Under the pieces are notes generated by a model. The model was not told the DNA's origin, did not search any database, and saw only the letters and a program-made list of their open reading frames with translations. Both the position numbers and the translations under genes were made by a program. 63,481 nucleotides of DNA from Bacillus sp. (in: firmicutes). Lineage in GTDB: Bacteria; Bacillota; Bacilli; Bacillales; Salisediminibacteriaceae. How positions within the stretch are numbered: position 1 is the stretch's first letter; the number at the start of each line of letters is the position of its first letter. This document shows positions 8,122 through 15,787 of the stretch, piece by piece. The stretch spans positions 1 to 63,481 of the forward strand of contig PWLM01000189.1 in assembly GCA_003560495.1 (NCBI GenBank), written 5' to 3'.

Positions 8122-8964
8122 TTACTTTGTAGCCGCAAGTCCGTTCAGTATATTACTTTTCTCTTCCTGACTTACAACAGCTCTGCGGCGAAAAACGTCA
8201 TATTTATTTTCCCTTGCCGCCTGAATTATTTTTCTGTAGAAATGTGCTGCCGCCTGAACAGGAACTCTGGATGAAACAGGATAAAGATGAATAAACTCAA
8301 GACTTTCTTCATAATATAACTCTGCTTCTGATGCCATCTCTTCCCAAAGCCCGATAAAAGCTTCGTTAATTTCACCAGCATCAAGCATTTCTTCTGTATA
8401 ACCGAATTTAACCATCAGTTCCTCAGGAAGATACTTTCTGCCTCTTTCCCAGTCTTCCCCTATATCTCTTAAAATATTTGTTATCTGCATGGCATACCCA
8501 AGCTTTACAGCGCTCGGCTTTAACTCCTCTTTCGTATCCGGGGCAAGAACAGGCAGGAGCATTAGTCCAACAGTACCCGCAACCCGGTAGGAATAATCAA
8601 GTACATCTTCAAAGCTTTGAAAGTTGTGCCCATATAAATCCATTTCCTGACCGGAAATCATTTCGTAAAAAGGCTTAATGTCAAACGAGAAGAGATGAAA
8701 CGTGTGATTAAGTGCTGTCCAGAGTGGACTGCTGTCAGGAATATCACCAGCTGTAAAGCGGTCCAGGTCGTGTTTAAATCTCTGAAGTTCTATTTCTTTA
8801 TTTACACCCTCATCAACGATATCATCCGCTGTCCTGCAGAAAGCATAAACCGCCCACACCGCCCTGCGTCTGTCTTTAGGAAGATGTTGAAAAGCTTTTG
8901 CAAATGTTTTCGAGTTGTTTTCAATTACTTTTCTGCAGTAATCATACGCCTGACGTACTTCCAT
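8122..8964 (-). CDS. crtM: 4,4'-diapophytoene (dehydrosqualene) synthase CrtM
   Basis: 280 residues. It joins two farnesyl diphosphates head to head to make the C30 backbone 4,4'-diapophytoene. Both aspartate-rich motifs are present: DDIVDE at residues 47-52 and NILRDIGEDW near residue 170, in the squalene/phytoene synthase fold. The ATG at 8964 is chosen because GGAGAGG stands directly upstream; an ATG 18 nt earlier would overlap that RBS. It is the last gene of the minus-strand crt operon, 59 nt after crtN. A C40 phytoene synthase is the alternative, but the CrtN/CrtP-type partners favour C30. FPP would come from IspA at 47 kb. Confidence 0.93.
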   Translation of the reverse strand: MEVRQAYDYCRKVIENNSKTFAKAFQHLPKDRRRAVWAVYAFCRTADDIVDEGVNKEIELQRFKHDLDRFTAGDIPDSSPLWTALNHTFHLFSFDIKPFYEMISGQEMDLYGHNFQSFEDVLDYSYRVAGTVGLMLLPVLAPDTKEELKPSAVKLGYAMQITNILRDIGEDWERGRKYLPEELMVKFGYTEEMLDAGEINEAFIGLWEEMASEAELYYEESLEFIHLYPVSSRVPVQAAAHFYRKIIQAARENKYDVFRRRAVVSQEEKSNILNGLAATK

Positions 8965-9023
8965 TTGTTCCTCTCCTCTCATTTGAAAGCCTTTTTTCGA
9001 AATCAGGAGGCTGTTCGCTTATT

Positions 9024-10481
9024 TTAAACATCTCTCTGGAACGCACCCTGTTCAGAGGCATCTTCTTTAAGTACCCGGGATAAAATTTTTGCTCCCTGCA
9101 TCACTACGGGGATCCCCCCTCCCGGATGTACCGAAGCTCCAACAGCGTATACATTATCGTATGCAAAAGGCTTAACCTGGGGCCTGAATATCCCAGACTG
9201 GCTCATCGATGGAGCGAGTCCGAAGCTGCCACCGGAGAAAAGGCCGTCGATTTTTGCTTCATACGGGCTCCGGATATGTTCCCATACGGTTTTTGCTTCC
9301 AGGTTTCTATCCACTTTTTCTATTAATTTCCTCTTAATAAGTGTAGCATAATCCAGGTATTCATTTCTTGTAATATGACGTCCGGCCGGAACAGGAACAA
9401 GTACATAGGCCACCCCGTGCCCCTCCGGTGCCAGCGATGAATCAATTAAAGAAGGGTTGAATACATAAAAAGAGGGATCCCTGTTCAGACGGTATTTTTT
9501 AAATACATCGTTCATATGATTATCCAGATTTTCTCCCATATAAAAGTTATGCACGTGATCTGTATCCAGCGGTTCATTCAGCCCGAAATAAAACAACAGA
9601 CATCCGGAAGAACTTTTATAGGAACGGGAAGGTTCTCTTACGAGTTTTTCAGCAAGCGGGAATTCACCGTTCAGAACAACCCTGTCTGCGTTTTCAACAA
9701 CTTCATCGACCTTAACTCCTGTGCAGCGCGTCCCATCCGTTATGAGAGCCTCTACTTCTGCATTTGTACGAACGGTAACACCTCTTTCTTCCATTGCCTC
9801 TGTAAGTACTTCTGCAAGACCTGCGTATCCTCCTTTAACATACCATATTCCATGAGCATGCTCGCTGTAAGAAACAAGCGAATAAATGGCTGGCGTTTCG
9901 GAAGGAGAACCTCCGATATACAGTGTCTGCAGGGAGAAAGCATCCTGGAGTTTAGGGTGCTTAAAATAAGCAGCGGCCTGTTTACGAACTGACTGGTAAG
10001 CCCGGAGTTTCCAAAGTGTTTTTACATTTTTCGGCGTCCAGAAGGAGCGGCGCGTCAAAAAAGCTTTTGTAAGAAAAGCCTCTTTCCCTTCAGTAAATCT
10101 TGTTTCCATGTCCGTCATATATTTATCAAAGTTTTTTTCCTCTCCTGGAAACAGCCGGCGGATTTCTTCTTTCTGCTTTTCAGTACTGCTCCACTTCCAA
10201 AACGTTGTACCGTCAGGAAAATGCAGCGGATACAGCGGATCTATCCGCTGCATCTCCACCCTGCTTTCTAAACCGAGTTCTTCGAGAATGTCTTTAATCA
10301 TATCCGGCAGAAGAACTACGGTCGGACCTTCATCCACTTTATAATCTCCGTGGCGGTGATAGGCGAGCCTTCCGCCGGTGCTTGCTTTTTTTTCGAACAA
10401 TATAACTTCACTGCCTGCTTTATTTTCGTAAAGGGCGGTAATCATACCACCTATTCCGCCCCCTGCTATAATTGTTTTCAT
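9024..10481 (-). CDS. crtN: 4,4'-diapophytoene desaturase, CrtN-like
   Basis: 485 residues. FAD-dependent desaturase that would introduce the conjugated double bonds into diapophytoene. The FAD motif GGGIGG is followed by EKKASTGGR, and the C-terminal substrate/FAD block reads GSFGLAPSMSQ...GASVHPGGGIPVV, which parallels staphylococcal CrtN. The first codon overlaps the end of the preceding desaturase gene by 4 nt, so translation is coupled. A nearly unbroken run of CrtI-type genes (three in this window) suggests division of labour between desaturation steps and terminal oxidation; which of the two minus-strand enzymes acts first cannot be decided from sequence. Confidence 0.86.
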   Translation of the reverse strand: MKTIIAGGGIGGMITALYENKAGSEVILFEKKASTGGRLAYHRHGDYKVDEGPTVVLLPDMIKDILEELGLESRVEMQRIDPLYPLHFPDGTTFWKWSSTEKQKEEIRRLFPGEEKNFDKYMTDMETRFTEGKEAFLTKAFLTRRSFWTPKNVKTLWKLRAYQSVRKQAAAYFKHPKLQDAFSLQTLYIGGSPSETPAIYSLVSYSEHAHGIWYVKGGYAGLAEVLTEAMEERGVTVRTNAEVEALITDGTRCTGVKVDEVVENADRVVLNGEFPLAEKLVREPSRSYKSSSGCLLFYFGLNEPLDTDHVHNFYMGENLDNHMNDVFKKYRLNRDPSFYVFNPSLIDSSLAPEGHGVAYVLVPVPAGRHITRNEYLDYATLIKRKLIEKVDRNLEAKTVWEHIRSPYEAKIDGLFSGGSFGLAPSMSQSGIFRPQVKPFAYDNVYAVGASVHPGGGIPVVMQGAKILSRVLKEDASEQGAFQRDV

Positions 10482-11968
10482 GACTTAACCTTCTTTCTTA
10501 CTTCGTGCACCAGCAGGTTCGAAGTGATTCGTGCAGATTCAAAGATAGTTGGAAGTCCGCTTCCCGGGTGAGTGCCTCCTCCTGTAAGCCAGAGACCTCC
10601 AATATCTTCAAATTGATTGTGAGGCCGGAAATACATCATCTGTCCGAGATTATGGGAGAGATTGAATGTAGCACCCTGGTAAATATCTTTTTCATATTCC
10701 CATTCGTAAGGAGTCAGTATTTCTTCCACTTCGATATGATTCTCTATATCGGGTATCCCCGTTTTAGCAGCTACTTCCTGCATAATCAGGTCCCGGAACC
10801 GTTTTTTATTCTCCTCCCAGTTTATGCCGCTGAAGTTATTGGCTACCGGAGCAAGAATGTACAGCGCCGATTTTCCTTCCGGCGCCAGAGAATCATCTGT
10901 GGCGGACGCATTATGAATATAAATAGAAGGGTCTTGGGAAAGCTTTCCGAGTTTCGTGATTTCTTCAACATTTTGTTTATAATCTTTGGAAAAAAATATT
11001 GTATGATGATCCAGATTTACTTTTTTATTAATTCCTGCATAAATCATAAACGTGGAACAGGAATATTTTTTCTTTTGAAGCTTTGCATCTGTATATTTAC
11101 TCCTATGTTTATCATCAATTAAATGCTTCATGCTGTTTGCAAAATCTGCATTCATAACAACATGATCTGCACGTACCACTGAGTTGTCTTCCAGTCTAAG
11201 AGATTGAACATGTTTATCGTGAACTTCAATCTTTTTTATGCCCTTCTGCAAATGAATACGCGCCCCGTTTTCTTCTGCTGCTTGTGCCATTGCTTTGGTC
11301 AGCTGATTCAATCCGCCCCGCGGATGATATATACCGTATTCGTGCTCCATAAACGAAAGAATACTGAAAGCTCCCGGACATTCCCACGGGGACATCCCCA
11401 AATATTTCGACTGAAAGGTAAAGGAAAGTTTCAGGCGTTCATCATCAAAGTATTTGGAAAGAACGTCGTGAAGTGTTTTTCCGACCTCAAGTTCCGGGAG
11501 TGCTTTGATACTCCGCCATCTCATATAATCGAGAAGTGAAGCATGATTTTCCTGAAGAATTGGGGAAAGAGCCGCAAGTTTCTTTCTGGTATCACGCATA
11601 AATTTTTTATATGCAGGACCGCTTCCGGGAAAATGTTTTTCTACTTCTGCAAACATGTTTTCTTCATTACTGCTTGCCCTGATTTTCATCCCGTCAAAAA
11701 CGAGTGAATACATTGGGTCCAGCCTGATTAAATCGACATAATCATGAAGATTTTTCCCGCTGTCCCGAAAAATATTTTCCAGAATGTGCGGCATGCTGAA
11801 AAACGTAGGACCAAGGTCGAAAGTGTAGCCTTCTTTAGTGAAAGAAGAAGTTCTCCCCCCTAGATAACTTTGTTTTTCATAAACATCCACATCGTATCCT
11901 TCAGCTGACAGCAGCATTGCTGCAGCCAGGCCTCCAGGTCCGGCACCGATAACTGCCACTTGTGTCAT
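10478..11968 (-). CDS. Phytoene desaturase family FAD enzyme (CrtI/CrtN type)
   Basis: 496 residues, first gene of the minus-strand crt operon. The FAD motif GAGPGG stands at residues 8-13, with GYTFDLGPTFFSMPHI near residue 50 and the C-terminal GATFNLSHNLGQMMYFRPHN plus GGGTHPGSGLPTIFESARI. This C-terminal signature is closer to CrtI enzymes of Chloroflexi and related groups than to staphylococcal CrtN, so the three desaturase-like genes here are not simple recent duplicates of one another. It may carry out the main desaturation or a further step. An apparent sigma-B promoter lies about 45 nt upstream of its ATG at 11968. Confidence 0.85.
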   Translation of the reverse strand: MTQVAVIGAGPGGLAAAMLLSAEGYDVDVYEKQSYLGGRTSSFTKEGYTFDLGPTFFSMPHILENIFRDSGKNLHDYVDLIRLDPMYSLVFDGMKIRASSNEENMFAEVEKHFPGSGPAYKKFMRDTRKKLAALSPILQENHASLLDYMRWRSIKALPELEVGKTLHDVLSKYFDDERLKLSFTFQSKYLGMSPWECPGAFSILSFMEHEYGIYHPRGGLNQLTKAMAQAAEENGARIHLQKGIKKIEVHDKHVQSLRLEDNSVVRADHVVMNADFANSMKHLIDDKHRSKYTDAKLQKKKYSCSTFMIYAGINKKVNLDHHTIFFSKDYKQNVEEITKLGKLSQDPSIYIHNASATDDSLAPEGKSALYILAPVANNFSGINWEENKKRFRDLIMQEVAAKTGIPDIENHIEVEEILTPYEWEYEKDIYQGATFNLSHNLGQMMYFRPHNQFEDIGGLWLTGGGTHPGSGLPTIFESARITSNLLVHEVRKKVKS

Positions 11969-12011
11969 TTTGACCCACCCTCTTCCTCAATCTATACTTC
12001 TAATCCCTTTA

Positions 12012-12037
12012 ATACCCCTGTTTTATAACTGATAAAC
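12012..12037 (-). promoter_or_regulatory. Sigma-B-type promoter of the crt desaturase-crtN-crtM operon
   Basis: Read on the minus strand the site is GTTTAT (12037-12032), 14 nt, GGGTAT (12017-12012), matching the Bacillus/Staphylococcus sigma-B consensus GTTTaa-N12-15-GGGTAT. It is followed by about 43 nt of leader containing GAGGAAGAGG before the ATG at 11968. Staphylococcal crtOPQMN is also transcribed by sigma-B. Confidence 0.75.
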
Positions 12038-12071
12038 AATATTTGTATAACATTTGTACGCCTTCAAATTG

Positions 12072-12108
12072 AAAAATCGGCTCTTTCTCCTATGGACGGA
12101 AGAGCCGG
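12072..12108 (-). terminator. Terminator of the methyltransferase gene
   Basis: The arms CGGCTCTT (12078-12085) and AAGAGCCG (12100-12107) flank a 14-nt loop; reading on the minus strand the stem is followed by ATTTTTC. It isolates the methyltransferase gene from the crt promoter region. Confidence 0.75.
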
Positions 12109-12119
12109 AAAAAAATCTC

Positions 12120-13118
12120 TTATTTTTTCTTTTTCAGCGTAATTAAATACCATCCGCCTTCACGGATTAAAGGCTTCATTCCTGCGACACGGAAACCAGC
12201 TTCCTTAGCGTCCTTTTTAATGCTTTCAGGGGAAGGAAGTGGATACAGATTGCTGTGTGCGGTCATAAATGTATTAAAAGCTGCAGTAAAAGCCGCCCCA
12301 TGCTTTGCTTTTACAAGAGGACAGATAATGGTAACGGAACCTTCTTTGGAAAGCACTCTCGCAAAGCGGTGGAAAAGACCGGCTCTGTCTTCCGGCTTAA
12401 AGTAATAAAGCAGATTGTGGGCCATAATCATATCTACTTTACCGTCACACGTTTCTAGAAAATCAACGATGTCACCTTCGCGGATATCAATATGGCTGCT
12501 TACTTTCTTCCTGGCTTTTTCAACAACTTCCGGACTTAATTCCACTCCAATCAGCTCTGTTTTAGGGTGCTTTTGATGGATGGAGCTTAAGTAACCGCAG
12601 TATCCGCATCCCAGATCGATAACGGTAGAAGGTTTTTCTTTCTTTACCCACTTAAGAATCGGGGATACCGCTGCCTTTTCGAGAAACGTGGAAGTTTCTG
12701 CAACTATCTCTGAAAACTTTTCGGATAAATATGTAAGACGCTCATCCGACTCAAGAAGCTCTGGATATTTCAGCAGTGTAGGTATATGAAGTTCCATCAT
12801 TTCACTCAGTAAAATGCCAACCGACTCACTGCTGGCTTTGGAGGCGTATTTAATCATTTTTTTATTTGCTTTAAATTTCCCCTTGCCGGTTTCTTTTAAG
12901 TGTCCTACTTCCAGCCCTACATCCACCCACCGCTGGAGCAGTTCACTCGACAGATTAAACCTGGAAGCGGTATCTTCAACAGAAGCAGGGCTTTCAAACC
13001 TATCAAACAGATTCAAATCATACCCCACGTGGGCATGCCATGTTTCCAGAAAATTTTCGTTCGTTTTCATCCAGTTCCGTGCCTGGATCATTCGCTGCAG
13101 TTCACTCACATTGTCCAC
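12120..13118 (-). CDS. Class I SAM-dependent methyltransferase with N-terminal winged-helix-like domain
   Basis: 332 residues from a GTG at 13118; a GTG at 13109 has the better placed RBS (AAGGTGG, 6 nt away) and would give 329 residues. Residues about 30-110 look like the winged-helix dimerisation domain of small-molecule O-methyltransferases. The SAM site VIDLGCGYCGYLS lies near residue 165, followed by an acidic strand end (GVELS) and HNLLYYF. I cannot name the substrate. The gene lies directly upstream of the crt operon on the same strand and has its own sigma-B-like promoter with the same spacing, so methylation of a carotenoid carboxyl or hydroxyl group is an attractive but unproven inference. 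Confidence 0.8.
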   Translation of the reverse strand: MDNVSELQRMIQARNWMKTNENFLETWHAHVGYDLNLFDRFESPASVEDTASRFNLSSELLQRWVDVGLEVGHLKETGKGKFKANKKMIKYASKASSESVGILLSEMMELHIPTLLKYPELLESDERLTYLSEKFSEIVAETSTFLEKAAVSPILKWVKKEKPSTVIDLGCGYCGYLSSIHQKHPKTELIGVELSPEVVEKARKKVSSHIDIREGDIVDFLETCDGKVDMIMAHNLLYYFKPEDRAGLFHRFARVLSKEGSVTIICPLVKAKHGAAFTAAFNTFMTAHSNLYPLPSPESIKKDAKEAGFRVAGMKPLIREGGWYLITLKKKK

Positions 13119-13156
13119 CTTCTTTTCTTTAACTTTATTGGGAATGCTTATAATAT

Positions 13157-13170
13157 GACCGACGGCGGTC
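13157..13170. repeat. Short inverted repeat upstream of the methyltransferase gene
   Basis: GACCG-ACGG-CGGTC lies about 40 nt before the start codon, next to a TATTATAA stretch that could be a second (sigma-A) -10. Its size and position suit a repressor operator, but no regulator gene is adjacent. Confidence 0.3.
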
Positions 13171-13207
13171 TGCAGAAAACAGCTCGTCGTTATGGGTTGT
13201 AAGCCCT

Positions 13208-13233
13208 ATTCCCTGTCATATTCCTCTATAAAC
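13208..13233 (-). promoter_or_regulatory. Sigma-B-type promoter of the methyltransferase gene
   Basis: On the minus strand: GTTTAT (13233-13228), 14 nt, GGGAAT (13213-13208). The spacing and -35 are identical to those of the crt operon promoter at 12012-12037; the -10 differs by one base (GGGAAT, an accepted GGGWAW variant). The predicted start lies about 80 nt before the coding region. Confidence 0.6.
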
Positions 13234-13250
13234 CAGTCCGGTCATTGATT

Positions 13251-13718
13251 TTAAATATTTTCCTTTTCTCTAATGTGGGAAAGAAGTGCATCCGTTCCCT
13301 CGTCAATAAGTCCGTAAGTTTCATTGAAATCCCCTGTCATATAAGGATCTGGCACATCCGGTTCCTTGTTTTCCGGAAGAAGATCCATCAGCCGGAATGC
13401 GGTAATTTTTTTACCATGCCCTGCCATCCGGTGGATGAAACCGAGATTGGAAGCGTCCATCGCAGCGACGTAGTCCGCTTCGAGATCTTCGGCATTGATT
13501 TCACGGGCAGTCATGCCTTCCTCAGGAATACTCTCCCGCTTTAGAATATTTATTGTTCCTGAATGAGGCGGACTTCCCGCGTGCCAGCTGCCGGTACCCG
13601 CGGAATCAATATGCATGAGATGTGAAAGTCCAGCCTCCTCGACTTTCTTCCGAAAAACTGCTTCCGCCATAGGAGATCTGCAGATATTACCTAGACAGAT
13701 AAAAACAACCCGTATCAT
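13251..13718 (-). CDS. Low-molecular-weight protein-tyrosine phosphatase
   Basis: 155 residues, cytoplasmic. The P-loop CLGNICRS at residues 8-15 holds the nucleophile Cys8 and Arg14 of the CX5R signature, and the general acid lies in VPDPY near residue 120. The family hydrolyses phosphotyrosine or phosphoarginine in proteins; in Bacillus, YfkJ and YwlE are examples. It lies 21 nt downstream of the SDR gene on the same strand, so the two are probably cotranscribed. Substrate unknown. Confidence 0.93.
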   Translation of the reverse strand: MIRVVFICLGNICRSPMAEAVFRKKVEEAGLSHLMHIDSAGTGSWHAGSPPHSGTINILKRESIPEEGMTAREINAEDLEADYVAAMDASNLGFIHRMAGHGKKITAFRLMDLLPENKEPDVPDPYMTGDFNETYGLIDEGTDALLSHIREKENI

Positions 13719-13739
13719 TAATGTACACCTTCCTTAAAG

Positions 13740-14528
13740 TTATTTTTTACTAAGACGGCTGCCGGCAATTCGTTCCAGCAGTGAAGGAGCCAGCTGATAC
13801 AATTTGGCCGCTGTCCCCATCCACCATGGGAGATTCAGTTCACGTCTGCGGCGGAAAAAGATGCGCACTGTTTTTTCGGCTACTTTTGGAGCTTCCATCA
13901 TAACTGATGCTACGTTATTCCGGTATGTACCTTCTTTGTCAGCTATGTTGAAAAAGCCGGTTTCTACAGGGCCCGGATTAATCGTGCTGACATAAATTCC
14001 TGAGTTCCGCAGCTCCATTCTGCAGGCATTTGCAAAACCATTTACGGCGTGCTTTGTAGCCGAATAAACACTCGATTTAGGTGTAGCAACTTTACCAGCA
14101 AGTGAAGATACAAATAAAATGTGACTGCCTGCTTTCATTTTTGGAATAACAGCTTTAGTACATGCAATCGTCCCGAGTACGTTTACACGGAACATTTCCT
14201 CCGCGTCTTTCATATCAATGTCAGTCACATAATCAAATATGCCAAATCCGGCATTGTTTACGAGTACGTCCACTTTCCCCGCTTCCGACTCCACGGCATC
14301 AAATATTTCTTTCACACGTTCCACGTCTGTAACGTCCCCTTTAAATACAAGCGGCAGAATACCCGTTTCCATTTTTATCTGCTGTGAAACTGCATGCATT
14401 TTATCTTCCGAACGGGCAATAAGGACAGGAAGGGCACCTTTATGGGCTGTTTCTGCTGCTATTTCAGCACCAATTCCGCTCGATCCTCCAGTTATAACGA
14501 TCACTTTTTTCTGTAAATTCCTTTGCAT
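13740..14528 (-). CDS. yqjQ: Short-chain dehydrogenase/reductase (YqjQ-like)
   Basis: 262 residues. A classical SDR: cofactor motif TGGSSGIG at residues 13-20, NNAG near residue 90, catalytic Ser near 142 and YSATK near residue 155. The C-terminal extension with FFRRRRELNLPWWMG is typical of the DltE/YqjQ subgroup found in many bacilli next to proI, as here. Likely an NADP-dependent oxidoreductase of unknown substrate. It is divergent from proI; the 143 nt between them hold the proI promoter. Confidence 0.9.
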   Translation of the reverse strand: MQRNLQKKVIVITGGSSGIGAEIAAETAHKGALPVLIARSEDKMHAVSQQIKMETGILPLVFKGDVTDVERVKEIFDAVESEAGKVDVLVNNAGFGIFDYVTDIDMKDAEEMFRVNVLGTIACTKAVIPKMKAGSHILFVSSLAGKVATPKSSVYSATKHAVNGFANACRMELRNSGIYVSTINPGPVETGFFNIADKEGTYRNNVASVMMEAPKVAEKTVRIFFRRRRELNLPWWMGTAAKLYQLAPSLLERIAGSRLSKK

Positions 14529-14599
14529 ACATTATCACCCTTTCCAATAAACAGTATAACTTTTTTGTTTTCCGCTGGCGAATGATTGTGTTTTCCATA

Positions 14600-14629
14600 T
14601 TGACATCAGGTGACAATCCAATAGATAAT
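14600..14629 (+). promoter_or_regulatory. Sigma-A promoter of proI
   Basis: TTGACA (14600-14605), 18 nt, GATAAT (14624-14629); the predicted start lies about 35 nt before the coding region. Confidence 0.65.
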
Positions 14630-14671
14630 AAGAATAATTTTCTATTCAGAGTCACAAAGGAGTTTTTCAAA

Positions 14672-15502
14672 ATGAAAATAACAATAATTGGCGGCGGATC
14701 TATGGCTGAGGCATTAATAGCCGGCTGGACGGACGGTGTTTATCCTGCCGCTTCCGATATATTCGTAACGAACCGCTCAAATGATGAACGGCTTGAGACC
14801 CTGGCTCAAACATACGGCGTAACTGTAACACGGGATCCTGAACTATTAACAGAAAACACGGATTTTATCCTGCTTTCCTGTAAACCAAAAGACTGGGAGG
14901 AAGCTCTGGAACCTCTTCTGACGCATTTAGAAGCACGTACAGCCGTTGTTTCGGTAATGGCGGGTGTAACGACGGCCTCCATGGAAGAAGCGTTGCCAGG
15001 TCACGCTGTAATACGGACAATGCCGAATACGTCTGCTGCTGTACGGGCATCCATGACTTCTCTTTCTTTTGGTTCTTCCTGTTCAGATGAGCAGTCCAGC
15101 CGGGCAGTTGAGCTTTTCCAGGAAGTAGGGGAAACTGCTGTAGTTGAAGAGACAATGATGGACGCCGTAACTGCACTTACCGGCACAGGCCCTGCCTATA
15201 TTTACTATTTGATGGAATCTATGGAAAAGGCTGCTGCTAATATTGGCGTACCGGAGCACATAGGCCGGGAACTCGTAGCCCAGACACTCGTAGGTGCAAG
15301 CCGGCGGGTTCAGCAGGAGGAATCATCTCCAAAGGAACTTTATGAACAGATTATGAGTCCCGGCGGCACGACAGAGGCCGGTTTTGATGTACTGAAAAGC
15401 CGGGGGGTCCAGGAGGCACTTATTGAGTGCATTGCCGGTGCTTATGAGAGGTCTCAGGAACTCGGTAAAAAGAAAAAGCTTTCCAGCCGGTCGGACAATT
15501 AA
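14672..15502 (+). CDS. proI: Pyrroline-5-carboxylate reductase
   Basis: 276 residues from an ATG at 14672 preceded by AAAGGAG. It reduces 1-pyrroline-5-carboxylate to proline with NAD(P)H, the last step of proline synthesis. The N-terminal Rossmann motif is IIGGGSMAEALIAG, and the C-terminal P5CR signature contains GTGPAY near residue 170 and SPGGTTEAG near residue 230. Named proI because of its position next to yqjQ as in B. subtilis; that organism has other isoenzymes (ProH, ProG). In halophilic bacilli proline can also be an osmolyte, but nothing here shows osmotic control. An upstream in-frame ATG at 14582 is rejected for lack of an RBS and because it lies upstream of the promoter. Confidence 0.95.
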   Translation: MKITIIGGGSMAEALIAGWTDGVYPAASDIFVTNRSNDERLETLAQTYGVTVTRDPELLTENTDFILLSCKPKDWEEALEPLLTHLEARTAVVSVMAGVTTASMEEALPGHAVIRTMPNTSAAVRASMTSLSFGSSCSDEQSSRAVELFQEVGETAVVEETMMDAVTALTGTGPAYIYYLMESMEKAAANIGVPEHIGRELVAQTLVGASRRVQQEESSPKELYEQIMSPGGTTEAGFDVLKSRGVQEALIECIAGAYERSQELGKKKKLSSRSDN

Positions 15503-15525
15503 CTTTCTCCTGCCATTCCGGCGGT

Positions 15526-15558
15526 AAAGACCTTCTGCTTTTTAAGAAGGTCTTTTTT
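15526..15558 (+). terminator. Terminator of proI
   Basis: AAAGACCTTCT and AGAAGGTCTTT pair around an 8-nt loop, followed by a T-run. Confidence 0.9.
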
Positions 15559-15668
15559 ACGCAGTGAAAGCTTCTCCTTCAGCAAAAATACAGCTGCAAT
15601 TTTTATTTTTCCCAGAAGGGGTGGTGCGATATAAACAGCTTCTTCCTCCTGCTGATTAAAAAAGCTCT

Positions 15669-15678
15669 CCCCCCCCCC
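15669..15678. repeat. Ten-base homopolymeric C tract
   Basis: Ten consecutive C residues lie in the untranslated region about 110 nt upstream of the sodium-channel gene, 4 nt before a weak -35-like TTGTCT. Such tracts are prone to slippage and to sequencing error. Confidence 0.6.
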
Positions 15679-15787
15679 TACTTTGTCTACTCTCTTTTTT
15701 CTTAAATACTTTCCTTTCTGCACTGCTTCTTTTTTAGTAGAATAAACAGCATGTCTTACATATTTTTCAGCAGAGGACGAGGTAAAA

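Noticed and set aside
15499-15723. Minus-strand 74-codon frame between proI and the channel gene
   Set aside because: It runs through the proI terminator and the C10 tract, has no RBS and a composition unlike the neighbouring genes.
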